DNA of 27,487 nucleotides from RGIG2041 sp045578865. GTDB taxonomy: Bacteria > Bacillota > Clostridia > UBA1381 > UMGS1253. The notes below the pieces were generated by a model. It ran no database searches. It saw only the letters and a list, made by a program, of their open reading frames with translations, and was not told the origin of the DNA. Shown here in pieces: positions 13,731 to 22,747 of the stretch. Each line of letters opens with the position of its first letter. The first letter of the stretch is position 1. The DNA lies in assembly GCA_045578865.1 (NCBI GenBank), contig JAZNLB010000009.1:1-27487 (forward strand), in the 5' to 3' direction. A program made the translations under genes and the position numbers.

Positions 13731-15128
13731 TTACGCTTTGCCCTTTGCCTTTTCTACGGCCTCATCAATCGTGCCGACAAACAGAAATGCCGACTCCGGC
13801 AAATCGTCATGCTTGCCTTCGATGATTTCTTTAAAACCGCGGATGGTTTCGGCAAGCGGCACATACTTACCTTGCATACCCGTAAACTGCTCCGCAACGG
13901 AGAACGGCTGCGAAAGGAAGTTTTGTATGCGTCTTGCACGGCTTACGGCAAGTTTATCTTCTTCGGACAATTCATCCATGCCCATGATGGCGATAATATC
14001 CTGCAATTCCTTATAGCGTTGCAAAATTTCCTGTACGCCGCGCGCAACCTCGTAATGCTCACGGCCAACTACATCCTCAGACAAAATTCTCGAGGTCGAA
14101 TCCAGCGGATCTACTGCCGGATAAATACCCATGGAAGCAATCTGTCTGGAAAGCACGGTTGTCGCATCCAAATGTGCAAATGTGGTTGCCGGTGCCGGGT
14201 CCGTCAAGTCATCGGCAGGCACATAAACCGCCTGTACGGAAGTGATAGAGCCTTTCTTTGTGGAGGTAATTCTCTCCTGCAATGCACCCATTTCCGTTGC
14301 GAGCGTCGGCTGATAGCCAACGGCAGACGGCATACGACCAAGCAGAGCGGATACCTCGGAACCTGCCTGCGTAAAGCGGAAAATATTGTCGATAAACAAA
14401 AGTACATCCTGACCCTCTTGGTCACGGAAATACTCCGCCATCGTAAGCCCAGAAAGACCGACACGCATTCTCGCACCCGGCGGCTCGTTCATCTGGCCAT
14501 ACACCAGCGCAGTCTTTTCAATAACGCCAGACTCCTTCATTTCATTATATAAGTCGTTTCCCTCACGGGTACGCTCGCCAACGCCCGTAAACACGGACAA
14601 ACCGCCGTGTTGCTTGGCGACATTGTTAATCAACTCCATAATAAGCACGGTTTTACCTACGCCTGCACCGCCGAAAAGACCGATTTTACCGCCCTTCGCA
14701 TACGGCGCAATCAGGTCAACGACCTTGATACCCGTCTCTAAAATTTCGGTTGTACTCTCCTGCTCATCATAGCTCGGCGGCTGACGGTGAATACACCATC
14801 TTTCCTCTGCCTCCGGTGCCTCTTTGTTATCCACCGGTTCTCCAAGCAAATTAAAAATTCTGCCGAGTGTGCACTTGCCGACCGGCACGGTGATACCGCT
14901 GCCGGTATCCACAGCCTGCACGCCACGCACAAGACCATCGGTCGAACTCATAGCGATACAACGCACCACATCGTCACCTAAATGCTGTGCAACCTCTGCT
15001 ACGATTTTATTGTCGCCGTTTTGAATTTCAACGGCATTTAACAGCTCCGGAAGATTGCCCTCCGAGAATTTAATGTCAAGTACCGGTCCGATAACTTGCA
15101 GAACAGTACCGATGTTTTTGTTTTCCAT
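13731..15128 (-). CDS. atpD: F-type ATP synthase beta subunit (catalytic)
   Basis: 465 aa from ATG 15128; an in-frame GTG nine bases upstream overlaps the ribosome site and is less likely. Walker A GGAGVGKT is at residues 153-160, and GERTREGNDLY, VYGQMNEPPGARMR, LLFIDNIFRFTQAGSE and the DELSEEDK lever loop are all present, so the catalytic subunit looks intact. It makes ATP from ADP and phosphate in the F1 head, alternating with alpha. It is separated from atpG by 198 bp of repeat-like DNA, the only large gap in the operon, yet has its own ribosome site (AAAGGGTG). Confidence 0.98.
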   Translation of the reverse strand: MENKNIGTVLQVIGPVLDIKFSEGNLPELLNAVEIQNGDNKIVAEVAQHLGDDVVRCIAMSSTDGLVRGVQAVDTGSGITVPVGKCTLGRIFNLLGEPVDNKEAPEAEERWCIHRQPPSYDEQESTTEILETGIKVVDLIAPYAKGGKIGLFGGAGVGKTVLIMELINNVAKQHGGLSVFTGVGERTREGNDLYNEMKESGVIEKTALVYGQMNEPPGARMRVGLSGLTMAEYFRDQEGQDVLLFIDNIFRFTQAGSEVSALLGRMPSAVGYQPTLATEMGALQERITSTKKGSITSVQAVYVPADDLTDPAPATTFAHLDATTVLSRQIASMGIYPAVDPLDSTSRILSEDVVGREHYEVARGVQEILQRYKELQDIIAIMGMDELSEEDKLAVSRARRIQNFLSQPFSVAEQFTGMQGKYVPLAETIRGFKEIIEGKHDDLPESAFLFVGTIDEAVEKAKGKA

Positions 15129-15159
15129 AATATGCACCCTTTCTTAGGGATAGTTTGTC

Positions 15160-15224
15160 GCATGACGAGGGAAATCCCTCCACCACGCTACGCGCGGTCC
15201 CCCTCCCTTTAGGCAAGGGGGGCT
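15160..15224. repeat. REP-like palindromic element inside the atp operon
   Basis: Three consecutive inverted repeats: GAGGGA-AA-TCCCTC (15167-15180), ACCACGC-TAC-GCGCGGT (15182-15198) and a CCCCTCCCTTT...AAGGGGGG stem (about 15199-15222). The layout resembles, from memory, a dispersed non-coding repeat in gut Firmicutes. It lies in the atpG-atpD gap and is non-coding. Confidence 0.55.
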
Positions 15225-15261
15225 TTGTTCTCTATTCAACCGCTACAATTAAGATGATTTT

Positions 15262-15324
15262 TTGCTGTAAGACAAGGCACAGTACGCCGGTACGGGCCGG
15301 CATCTGCAACGAAGCAATTCGCCA
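15262..15324. repeat. Second repeat-like block in the atpG-atpD gap
   Basis: About 60 bp with a central inverted repeat GCCGG (15286-15290)/CCGGC (15297-15301), flanked by GCTGTAAGACAAGGCACAG and GCAACGAAGCAATTCGCC. It ends 12 nt before the atpG stop. I believe it is another dispersed repeat family; this cannot be shown from one copy. Confidence 0.4.
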
Positions 15325-15335
15325 AATTTACCCTT

Positions 15336-16181
15336 TTAAACATTGGCGCCGGAGACAATCTCCGTTATCTCCTGCGTAATTGCCGCCTGACGGGCACGAT
15401 TGTAGTCCAGACTCAGGGCGTCAATCATTTCACCGGCATTTTTGGTAGCCGATTCCATGGCAGTACGGCGCGCGGCAGTTTCGGAGGCCTGAGCCTCGGC
15501 TACGCCGCCGTAGACCATACCGGCGATGTATTGCGGCACGATGGAAGCAAAGGCCGCTTCGGCAGATGGCTCACAAATCATAAGTTCACGCGATTTTGGC
15601 GCATCTGTATTCGATTCTAGGGGCAACATTTGCTCGAGTTGCGGCACCTGCGAAAGCATGGATACAAATTTTGTGTAAACCACATAAACCGCATCATATT
15701 CGCCGTTGGCATAACCGCTGGCAAGCATATGTCCGATGCGGTCGCAATCCGCGATACTGATATCGGCGGCAAGCAGAAATTCATCGGAGAGAATTTGCGT
15801 ATTCTGCCTTGTAAAATATTCCATTGTTTTTTTACCGATAGGTAATACGCAGTACGGCGCATCGCCCGCCTGCTTTGTTACGGCCTTTAAGATATTACTG
15901 TTGTAGCCGCCGGCAAGACCGCGGTCACCCGCAATCACAACAAAGCATGTTTTTTTAATCTCGCGTTTTTTCGTATAAACAGAGCAAAAATCCAATTTGC
16001 TTGCTGCAATACGCTCCAGCGTTTGAGAAAGGATTTCAAAAAACGGACGGGTACGCTCCACGCGCTCTTTTGCTTTTCGCAACTTCGAGGATGCAACAAG
16101 CTCCATGGCTTTGGTAATCTGCCTGGTACTTTGCACGCTTTTAATTCGAAGTTTTATGTCCTTCATGGATGCTCCAGCCAT
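15336..16181 (-). CDS. atpG: F-type ATP synthase gamma subunit
   Basis: 281 aa, normal length. The N-terminal coiled-coil helix carries the signature SMKDIKLRIKSVQSTRQITK and the C-terminal helix ends DALSLDYNRARQAAITQEI, the two strands of the rotating shaft. GDRGLAGGYN is the conserved middle segment. Start at ATG 16181 (AAGGAG eight bases before); a second in-frame ATG five codons later also has GGAG. It lies 19 nt downstream of atpA and upstream of the repeat-filled gap before atpD. Confidence 0.96.
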   Translation of the reverse strand: MAGASMKDIKLRIKSVQSTRQITKAMELVASSKLRKAKERVERTRPFFEILSQTLERIAASKLDFCSVYTKKREIKKTCFVVIAGDRGLAGGYNSNILKAVTKQAGDAPYCVLPIGKKTMEYFTRQNTQILSDEFLLAADISIADCDRIGHMLASGYANGEYDAVYVVYTKFVSMLSQVPQLEQMLPLESNTDAPKSRELMICEPSAEAAFASIVPQYIAGMVYGGVAEAQASETAARRTAMESATKNAGEMIDALSLDYNRARQAAITQEITEIVSGANV

Positions 16182-16200
16182 AGTTGTTTCTCCTTCCGGC

Positions 16201-17715
16201 TTACTTATTGCTCAAAAACTTTTGAGTAAACTCGGCAATCACCGCTGCAAGTGCGCCGTCATCTTCTTTGGACAAATCGCCGGTACTCACGATATTTTCA
16301 AGTATCTTTGCGCCGTGTGTCTGCACAAAAGCAAACAATCCCTCCTGATATTCGGCAACATCTTCTACCGCAACTGCCTTTAAGTAGTTGTTGATAACGG
16401 CATAGATAATCACCACTTGGAGTTCTACGGCAATCGGTGTATTGCGGTTTTGCTTTAATACCTCCACAATACGCGCACCCTGTTCAAGTCTTTCTTTTGT
16501 ATCGTCATCGAGGTCCGAGCCAAACTGTGCAAAAGATTGCAGTTCACGATACTGTGAATATGCCAGTTTCAGCCTGCCGGAAACCTTTTTCATTGCTTTA
16601 ATCTGTGCATTACCGCCGACACGGGATACGGAAATACCCGGGTTTACCGCCGGTCGGATACCGCTATGGAAGAGTTCGGTTTCCAAAAAAATCTGTCCGT
16701 CCGTAATGGAAATGACATTGGTCGGAATATATGCCGACACATCGCCTGCCTGTGTTTCGATAATCGGAAGCGCCGTAAGCGAACCTCCGCCGTATTCCGG
16801 CGCCAGTCTTGCCGCACGCTCTAAAAGTCTGGAATGTAAATAGAACACATCGCCCGGATACGCCTCACGCCCCGGCGGACGGCGAATTAAAAGCGAAAGT
16901 GCACGGTAAGCTACCGCATGCTTGGACAAATCGTCGTAAATAATCAAAACATCCTTGCCCTGATACATAAAATACTCACCCATCGCACAACCGGAATACG
17001 GTGCAATATACTGCATCGGTGCCAGTTCGGATGCGGTGGCGGATACAACAATGGTATACTCCATTGCTCCGTTTTGCGTAAGCGTTTCCACAAGTTGCGC
17101 TACCGTCGATCGTTTTTGTCCGATGGCAACATAAATACAAATCACATCTTTACCCTTCTGGTTGATGATGGTATCCGTCGCAATCACCGTTTTACCGGTC
17201 TGTCTGTCACCGATAATCAATTCGCGCTGACCGCGGCCAATCGGAATCATCGAGTCGATGGCCTTGATACCGGTTTGCAGCGGCACACTAACGGATTTTC
17301 TTTCAATAATACCCGGCGCTGCAGATTCAATCGGGCGTGTTTTGTCGGTTTCAATCGGGCCTTGTCCGTCAATCGGATGACCAAGCGCATCGACAACTCT
17401 GCCGATGAGCGCTTCGCCGACCGGCACCTCTACAACTCTGCCTGTACGCTTAACGATATCCCCTTCGCGAATACCTGCATCCGTACCCAAAATAACAACG
17501 CTGACAAAACTTTCTTCTAAATTTAATGCCATGCCGTACTCGCCATTGGCAAATTCCAAAAGTTCATTTGACATACAGTTATCGAGTCCGTGTACTTTGG
17601 CAATACCGTCACCCACTTCGATGACGCTGCCGGTTTCCTTTTGCTCAATCTTGTTTTCGTAATTTTTAATCTGGTCTATAATAATTTTACTGATTTCTTC
17701 TGATTTCAGCTGCAT
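16201..17715 (-). CDS. atpA: F-type ATP synthase alpha subunit
   Basis: 504 aa, full length. Walker A GDRQTGKT is at 169-176, and the N-terminal crown domain carries VIEVGDGIAKVHGL. PGDVFYLHSRLLERAA and SITDGQIFLETELF are typical of alpha. It forms the non-catalytic nucleotide sites of the F1 hexamer and contributes the arginine finger to beta (segment AVNPGISVSRVGG). It lies 12 nt downstream of atpH and 19 nt upstream of atpG. Confidence 0.98.
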   Translation of the reverse strand: MQLKSEEISKIIIDQIKNYENKIEQKETGSVIEVGDGIAKVHGLDNCMSNELLEFANGEYGMALNLEESFVSVVILGTDAGIREGDIVKRTGRVVEVPVGEALIGRVVDALGHPIDGQGPIETDKTRPIESAAPGIIERKSVSVPLQTGIKAIDSMIPIGRGQRELIIGDRQTGKTVIATDTIINQKGKDVICIYVAIGQKRSTVAQLVETLTQNGAMEYTIVVSATASELAPMQYIAPYSGCAMGEYFMYQGKDVLIIYDDLSKHAVAYRALSLLIRRPPGREAYPGDVFYLHSRLLERAARLAPEYGGGSLTALPIIETQAGDVSAYIPTNVISITDGQIFLETELFHSGIRPAVNPGISVSRVGGNAQIKAMKKVSGRLKLAYSQYRELQSFAQFGSDLDDDTKERLEQGARIVEVLKQNRNTPIAVELQVVIIYAVINNYLKAVAVEDVAEYQEGLFAFVQTHGAKILENIVSTGDLSKEDDGALAAVIAEFTQKFLSNK

Positions 17716-17727
17716 TATTTCACCACC

Positions 17728-18261
17728 CTAGTTGTTTGTAATCTGTGCTAAAAGCGAATTTAAACGCGTACGCACCGAGGCATCGAGTTGCATGTTTGCC
17801 ATACGCACCGTTATTCCTCCCAGAACGGTCGGGTCCACTTTGTTTTCAAGCACAATCTTTTTACCGCTCATCTCCGAAAGTTTTTTTGCAAGTTTTTCGG
17901 AAAGACTCGGCGAAAGCGGTATTGCCGTAACGGCAACCGCCTCTTCAATGCCGCGGTCGGCATTGAACTGCTTAATATACGCACGCCTTGCAGATGCAAA
18001 GGTATGCATCTTCTTGTTTTCAGAAAGAATTTTTAAAAAATTAAGTGTGTACGGATGCAGATTTTGCGAAAAAGCCTGCGACAAAAGCGCAAATTTTTCT
18101 GCAATCGCAAGTGTCGGTGCATCCAAAAGCACGACATACTGCGTATGCTTCGAAAGCACCTCGTCTACCAGAGCAAAATCTTCCAATACACGCTCGGTAA
18201 TCCCTTCCGTTTCAGCCAGTGCGTACATAGATTTTCCGTACATAACGGATACATCTGTCAT
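17728..18261 (-). CDS. atpH: F-type ATP synthase delta subunit
   Basis: 177 aa. The N-terminal helical bundle begins VSMYGKSMYALAETEG, and the C-terminal region has the family signature VDPTVLGGITVRMANMQLDASV. It fastens the peripheral stalk to the top of F1. Its ATG overlaps the atpF stop by 4 nt (ATGA), a sign of translational coupling. Confidence 0.95.
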   Translation of the reverse strand: MTDVSVMYGKSMYALAETEGITERVLEDFALVDEVLSKHTQYVVLLDAPTLAIAEKFALLSQAFSQNLHPYTLNFLKILSENKKMHTFASARRAYIKQFNADRGIEEAVAVTAIPLSPSLSEKLAKKLSEMSGKKIVLENKVDPTVLGGITVRMANMQLDASVRTRLNSLLAQITNN

Positions 18262-18770
18262 TTCGCACCACCCATTTCATCTATACACTTTTCCACAAAT
18301 ACACTTTGTGCGTCCGCATCGAGTTCCTTTTCAATTATCTTGGATGCAATCGCCACTGCCATTGAGCAAATCTCGCCCTTGGCTTCCTCGATTGCCGCCT
18401 TCTGCTCGCGCGCAATGCGTGCATTTGCACTTGCAATCAAACCGGCTGCCTCTGCCTGAGACTCGCTGACAATCTTATCTGCACGCGTGCGTGCATTTTG
18501 CTGTGCATCGGAAACGATTGCTTCAGCCGTCTGCTTCGCCGCCGCAAGTTTTTCGGTATATTCACTCTCCATTGCCTTTGCGTGGTCGTCTGCCGCCCGT
18601 GCATCTGCATACATCTTGCCTATCTCGTCTTCACGCTGTTTTAAGATGTTCATAATCGGCTTAAACAACAATTTTTTGACGAGCAAAAACAAAATCAGCA
18701 GATTTGCCCAGGTGAAAATCAGCGTCCACAAATCCGGCGGAATGGAAACAAACTGTAATGCCTTCTCCAT
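18258..18770 (-). CDS. atpF: F-type ATP synthase b subunit
   Basis: 170 aa: one N-terminal membrane helix (about 14-36, LWTLIFTWANLLILFLLVKKL) followed by a long, charged, alanine- and glutamate-rich coiled coil to the end. This is the peripheral stalk that keeps F1 from rotating with the c-ring. GGAGG precedes the ATG. A single b gene is present, implying a b2 homodimer. Confidence 0.96.
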   Translation of the reverse strand: MEKALQFVSIPPDLWTLIFTWANLLILFLLVKKLLFKPIMNILKQREDEIGKMYADARAADDHAKAMESEYTEKLAAAKQTAEAIVSDAQQNARTRADKIVSESQAEAAGLIASANARIAREQKAAIEEAKGEICSMAVAIASKIIEKELDADAQSVFVEKCIDEMGGAK

Positions 18771-18798
18771 ATTCTGCCTCCAAAATTTTAACTGTGTT

Positions 18799-19053
18799 TT
18801 ACAAAAGGTTAATCAGCGGATTTGCAAACAGCAAAATCATGGCAACGACAAGACCGTAAATACCGGTAGACTCCGCTACGGCACAACCCAAAAGCATCGT
18901 GGACATAATATCGCCCTTCGCTTCCGGCTGACGGCCAACCGCTTCAGCACCCTTACCTGCCGCATAACCCTGACCGATACCCGGTCCGATACCTGCGATC
19001 ATTGCAAGGCCTGCGCCGATTGCTGATGCTGCTAAAATAATTGCTCTTTCCAT
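18799..19053 (-). CDS. atpE: F-type ATP synthase c subunit with Na+-binding signature
   Basis: 84 aa, two membrane helices joined by the RQPEAKGD loop (about 41-48). The ion-binding carboxylate is E61. Around it are Q28 (GIGQG), V59, S62, T63 and Y66. This is the set that coordinates or supports Na+ in the c-ring of Ilyobacter tartaricus (Q32, V63, E65, S66, T67, Y70 there, a constant offset of four). H+-type c subunits usually lack the Q and the ES(T) group. The ring is therefore predicted to translocate Na+, an inference from known structures. GAGGAGG lies upstream; atpB precedes it by 37 nt. Confidence 0.96.
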   Translation of the reverse strand: MERAIILAASAIGAGLAMIAGIGPGIGQGYAAGKGAEAVGRQPEAKGDIMSTMLLGCAVAESTGIYGLVVAMILLFANPLINLL

Positions 19054-19090
19054 AGTTTTTTCCTCCTCATATCACAATTCAATATTTTTC

Positions 19091-19813
19091 TTATTCGACT
19101 CCCGATACGAACGACATTGTCAACATACAGAAAATATATGCCTGCAAAAAGCCCGTAAACAGGTCAAAATAAATCGAAAGTATCGCAGGCAAACCCACCT
19201 GCAAAATCGGGATGGAATTGATAAAATCCACCGGAATAAACGAAAGTATCGCATTACTCAATGCGCCAAGCGCACTGTATACCAGCGTTGAAATCACAAT
19301 GCCCGAAGCGATATTGCCAAAATGACGAAACGCCATAGAAACGGGATTTGCAAGTTCGCCGATGATGTTCATCGGCAGCATCACCGCAACCGGTTGCACA
19401 AAACCTTTGAGCCAACCGCCTACACCGTTTACACGGATATTGTTACCTTGTACCAACACAAAGGTCACAAGGGCCCAACCGAGCGTTGTATTCAAATCCC
19501 CCGTCATCGGGCGCATCCCCAGCAGAGAAGATAAGCTGCCCAGTACTGAAAACGCAAATAATGTGCCTATATACGGTGCAAAAGAAAGATACTTTTCGCC
19601 CATGGTTTCACGCACCATATTGTTGACCATCAAAACCAATTTTTCAGCCACAATCTGCTTTTTACTCGGATTGCACACGCGAAGTCCGCGCGTCAACCAA
19701 AAGCACAAAAGCACAATCGCCGCCATAATAATCCAGCCGTTAACCACCGTTTCCGTAATGTGAAAACTGCCCCATTCAAATAGAATTTTCGGGCCGGATA
19801 CACTTATATTCAT
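19091..19813 (-). CDS. atpB: F-type ATP synthase a subunit
   Basis: 240 aa with about five to six membrane segments. The conserved stretch NIIGELANPVSMAFRHFGN includes R163, the essential stator arginine that faces the c-ring carboxylate. The C-terminal segment LQVGLPAILSIYFDLFTGFLQAYIFCML is typical of the half-channel helices. It forms the ion path with c. Its length is in the normal range for Firmicutes. It lies 15 nt after atpI. Confidence 0.95.
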   Translation of the reverse strand: MNISVSGPKILFEWGSFHITETVVNGWIIMAAIVLLCFWLTRGLRVCNPSKKQIVAEKLVLMVNNMVRETMGEKYLSFAPYIGTLFAFSVLGSLSSLLGMRPMTGDLNTTLGWALVTFVLVQGNNIRVNGVGGWLKGFVQPVAVMLPMNIIGELANPVSMAFRHFGNIASGIVISTLVYSALGALSNAILSFIPVDFINSIPILQVGLPAILSIYFDLFTGFLQAYIFCMLTMSFVSGVE

Positions 19814-19828
19814 TTCTCTTGCTCACCT

Positions 19829-20209
19829 CTATTTTTTCGTAAATTGTCCTGCAAGTGAACACCCCGTAATCACAATGCGCGGAAAAAGCAACGGAATCGC
19901 CACCGCAAATACATTAAAATACGGTGCTCGGATTGCCCAGTAAATTACCACCGCCGTCAATGCCAGGCGCAGATAATATCCGCCCGCCATATGAGCCTTG
20001 GCAGCCGTCTCACTTTTTTGCACACTTTGTGAAACAGAATATGCCGTCAGCGCAAAATTAAAAACTGAATAAACACAACCGAGCAATGTACCCAACAAAA
20101 GCGTCGCATCAAAGCCCCATGTTATGCAAATCACAACTGCCATCACGCCGCCGAGCATACCGACACCGATTGCAATTTTTATAATTTCACGCAATAAAGG
20201 ATGTTTCAC
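19829..20209 (-). CDS. atpI: ATP synthase accessory subunit I (AtpI-like)
   Basis: 126 aa with four hydrophobic segments (about 10-31, 33-54, 73-92 and 95-115). Position directly before atpB and length match AtpI, which helps assemble the c-ring in Na+-type and some H+-type synthases. The start is GTG 20209; the body of the protein begins KHPLLREIIKIAIGVG. Sequence conservation in this family is low, so the call relies on topology and gene order. Confidence 0.8.
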   Translation of the reverse strand: MKHPLLREIIKIAIGVGMLGGVMAVVICITWGFDATLLLGTLLGCVYSVFNFALTAYSVSQSVQKSETAAKAHMAGGYYLRLALTAVVIYWAIRAPYFNVFAVAIPLLFPRIVITGCSLAGQFTKK

Positions 20210-20220
20210 CTTTCAAAACC

Positions 20221-20442
20221 TCACTTTTTTGTAAACCGTTTTATCACATGCATCAAATTGGATGCCCCTGCGCCGACACCGAGCACAATGCCCGCAATCA
20301 CAACCCAGTTCCCCAACTGATAATACCTTTGCGCCCACCCTGCCAGGATGATGCAGCTGGCAATCGGCACAAAAATCTGCAAGCCGATTTGCGTAAGCAT
20401 CGCAAGTGCTTTTAAAATTTCTGCCCGACTCTTTTTCATCAT
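20221..20442 (-). CDS. atpZ: Small ATP synthase accessory protein, AtpZ family
   Basis: 73 aa with two membrane helices (about 14-36 and 43-65) and basic ends, the size and shape of AtpZ, which often precedes atpI and may contribute to divalent-cation transport or synthase assembly. Its ATG overlaps the wecB stop by 4 nt. The first two codons are both ATG; either could be used. Eleven bases separate it from atpI. Confidence 0.8.
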   Translation of the reverse strand: MMKKSRAEILKALAMLTQIGLQIFVPIASCIILAGWAQRYYQLGNWVVIAGIVLGVGAGASNLMHVIKRFTKK

Positions 20443-21590
20443 GCCTTAAAATCCTCTACACGCTTGTCGGTAATGCCAAACTCATACAAAAGCGCTTCCA
20501 CAATACGCACCGACGCATTACCATCGCCGTACGGATTGGCCGCCTGCGCCATCTTATCATATGCCGCTTTATCGTCTAGCAATTCTTTTGCAAGGCGCAC
20601 AATCACATCTTTGTCCACGCCCGCAATCTTTACTGTACCTGCCTCCACCGCTTCCGGTCTCTCCGTTTCGTTTCTGAGCACCAGTACCGGTTTTGCTAAA
20701 GACGGTGCTTCCTCCTGCAAACCGCCCGAGTCGGTCATCACCATAAAGCAACGCGCCATCGCATTGTGCAAATCATCTACATTGACCGGTTCAATGAGCG
20801 ACACACGGTCCAGACCGCCTAAAATATCAAACACAACCTCGCGTACCGCCGGATTTAAGTGTACCGGATACACGAGTTGAATATCGTCGTAAGTTTCTAC
20901 AAGTTCTTTTAACGCATAGCAGATGTGTTTAAGCGGCTCACCCAAATTTTCTCGTCTGTGCGCCGTTACCAAAATCACACGCTTTGCATTAAAGTCAAGA
21001 TTTTTTAAGGTTTCATTCGTGAAGGCATAATCTTCACGAACGGTGCTTTTGAGCGCATCAATTACCGTATTACCCGTGATATAAATTCTTGCCGGATTGA
21101 TGCTCTCTTTGAGCAGATTGTTTTTATTGGAAATCGTCGGCGAGAAGTGATAGTCTGCAATTACACCTGTCAGACAACGGTTCATTTCCTCAGGGAATGG
21201 CGAATACTTGTCGTATGTACGAAGACCCGCCTCGACATGACCGACTTTGACCTGATTGTAAAATGCCGCCAAAGCACCGGCAAAAGTGGTGGTGGTATCG
21301 CCATGCACCAAAATCACATCCGGTTTTTCCTCTTTAATAACTTCGTCCAGTCCGGCAATCACCCTGTTTGTGATGCCCACCAGCGTCTGACGCTCCTTCA
21401 TAATATCCAAATCGTAATCCGGCACAATCCCAAACATCTCTAAAACCTGATCGAGCATCTGTCTGTGCTGCGCGGTTACGCACACCTTTGCATCTATGTG
21501 CGGGCACTTTGCAAGTTCAATCGCGAGCGGTGCCATCTTTATAGCTTCCGGACGCGTGCCGAACACTGTCATTGCCTTAATTTTTTTCAT
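20439..21590 (-). CDS. wecB: UDP-N-acetylglucosamine 2-epimerase (non-hydrolysing)
   Basis: 383 aa from ATG 21590 (GGGGGAG upstream). FGTRPEAIKMAPL is at 10-22, HGDTTTTFAGAL, HVEAGLRT and the C-terminal DSGGLQEEAP are the family's substrate and catalytic segments. The enzyme interconverts UDP-GlcNAc and UDP-ManNAc in the cytosol, feeding wall teichoic acid linkage units or capsule. The start lies 14 nt inside the upstream tagO-type gene, so the two are tightly coupled; both act at the start of wall-polymer synthesis. The mnaA/wecB-atp linkage is common in Firmicutes. Confidence 0.96.
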   Translation of the reverse strand: MKKIKAMTVFGTRPEAIKMAPLAIELAKCPHIDAKVCVTAQHRQMLDQVLEMFGIVPDYDLDIMKERQTLVGITNRVIAGLDEVIKEEKPDVILVHGDTTTTFAGALAAFYNQVKVGHVEAGLRTYDKYSPFPEEMNRCLTGVIADYHFSPTISNKNNLLKESINPARIYITGNTVIDALKSTVREDYAFTNETLKNLDFNAKRVILVTAHRRENLGEPLKHICYALKELVETYDDIQLVYPVHLNPAVREVVFDILGGLDRVSLIEPVNVDDLHNAMARCFMVMTDSGGLQEEAPSLAKPVLVLRNETERPEAVEAGTVKIAGVDKDVIVRLAKELLDDKAAYDKMAQAANPYGDGNASVRIVEALLYEFGITDKRVEDFKA

Positions 21591-22731
21591 TGTCGTCTCC
21601 CCCTGCTTCACATTCTTCTATTGTAATGCGAATATCCTCCAAAGTCACATGCGGCTCCTGCTCATCTTCTTCATCGGAGAGCATACCTGCAAAGTGGGTT
21701 GTTTTCGTTTTTGTCAGCATCCCGACACCGAACACAAAAATCAACACGCAAATCAAAAGCACCAGCGCACGAAGCGCACCGCTCTCCGCAAGCACAACCG
21801 CCGTTAAACCGAGCACGCCGCTGATGGCATATAAAATAAACACCGTCTGCTTTTGCGAAAATCCCATATCCACAAGCTTATGATGAATATGTCCTCGGTC
21901 CGGCGTCATAATCCCCTTGCCGGTAAACAACCGTCTTAAAATCGCAAATCCCGTATCAAAAATCGGCAGTCCCAAAATCAGAAGCGGTACAGCAAAAGTA
22001 ATCACCGCATAACTTTTAAATCCGCCCTGCACGGACAAAACCGCCAGCATATATCCCAAAAATGTTGAGCCAGTGTCCCCCAAAAAGATGGTGGCAGGAT
22101 TGAAATTGAACGGCAAAAACCCAAAGCAAGCACCGGCGATAATCAGTGCAATTAACGCAATCTTTTCTTCGCCGACCAAAATGGCTACAAACACGAGCGA
22201 TGCCGAAGCAATCAGCGAAAGTCCCGTCGCCAGTCCGTCGAGTCCGTCAATCAGATTTACCGCATTGGTAATCGCTACAATCCACAAAACCGTAAACGGA
22301 ACGGAAACCCAATGGCTGAGCTCAAGCACCGTCAAATCTGAAAACAGATTCGGGTTGGTAAATACCTCAATGCGGATGCCGCCGACAAGTACCACCACAA
22401 GCGCCGATACAATCTGCACACAGAATTTTACTTTTGCACCGAGACCATGACTGTCATCTATAATGCCCAAAATCACAATAATTATTGCACCAATCAATAC
22501 GGCAATCAATTCTCTTGTAATTTCACAAAAGCTTAAAAGGCTGACCAAAAAACCGAAAAATATGGCAATGCCACCCAAGCGTGGCGTGGGCTTTTTATGC
22601 ATGCGGCGCGCATCGCGCGGCACATCAATGGCGCCAATTTTGTAGGCAACAGATTTTGCAATCGGCACAGAGGCAAAGGTGAAGATAAACGCCACCAAAA
22701 ATGCCAGTGCCATAATGATATACACATTCAT
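21577..22731 (-). CDS. tagO: Polyprenyl-phosphate GlcNAc-1-phosphate transferase (TagO/WecA family)
   Basis: 384 aa with about eleven membrane segments. Conserved parts in order: HKKPTPRLGGIAIF near 45-58, GIIDDSHGLGAK (the metal-binding DD pair), NAVNLIDGLDGLATG, FLGDTGSTFLGY and GHIHHKL. These are the Mg2+-site and UDP-sugar motifs of the MraY/WecA superfamily; the lack of MraY-specific sequence and the wecB neighbour favour TagO/WecA. It attaches GlcNAc-1-P to undecaprenyl phosphate at the inner membrane face. The C-terminal tail of about 40 residues is acidic and cytoplasmic (SDEEDEQEP). GAGGAG precedes the ATG. Confidence 0.93.
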   Translation of the reverse strand: MNVYIIMALAFLVAFIFTFASVPIAKSVAYKIGAIDVPRDARRMHKKPTPRLGGIAIFFGFLVSLLSFCEITRELIAVLIGAIIIVILGIIDDSHGLGAKVKFCVQIVSALVVVLVGGIRIEVFTNPNLFSDLTVLELSHWVSVPFTVLWIVAITNAVNLIDGLDGLATGLSLIASASLVFVAILVGEEKIALIALIIAGACFGFLPFNFNPATIFLGDTGSTFLGYMLAVLSVQGGFKSYAVITFAVPLLILGLPIFDTGFAILRRLFTGKGIMTPDRGHIHHKLVDMGFSQKQTVFILYAISGVLGLTAVVLAESGALRALVLLICVLIFVFGVGMLTKTKTTHFAGMLSDEEDEQEPHVTLEDIRITIEECEAGGDDNEKN

Positions 22732-22747
22732 AGTTTTCTCCTCAAGT

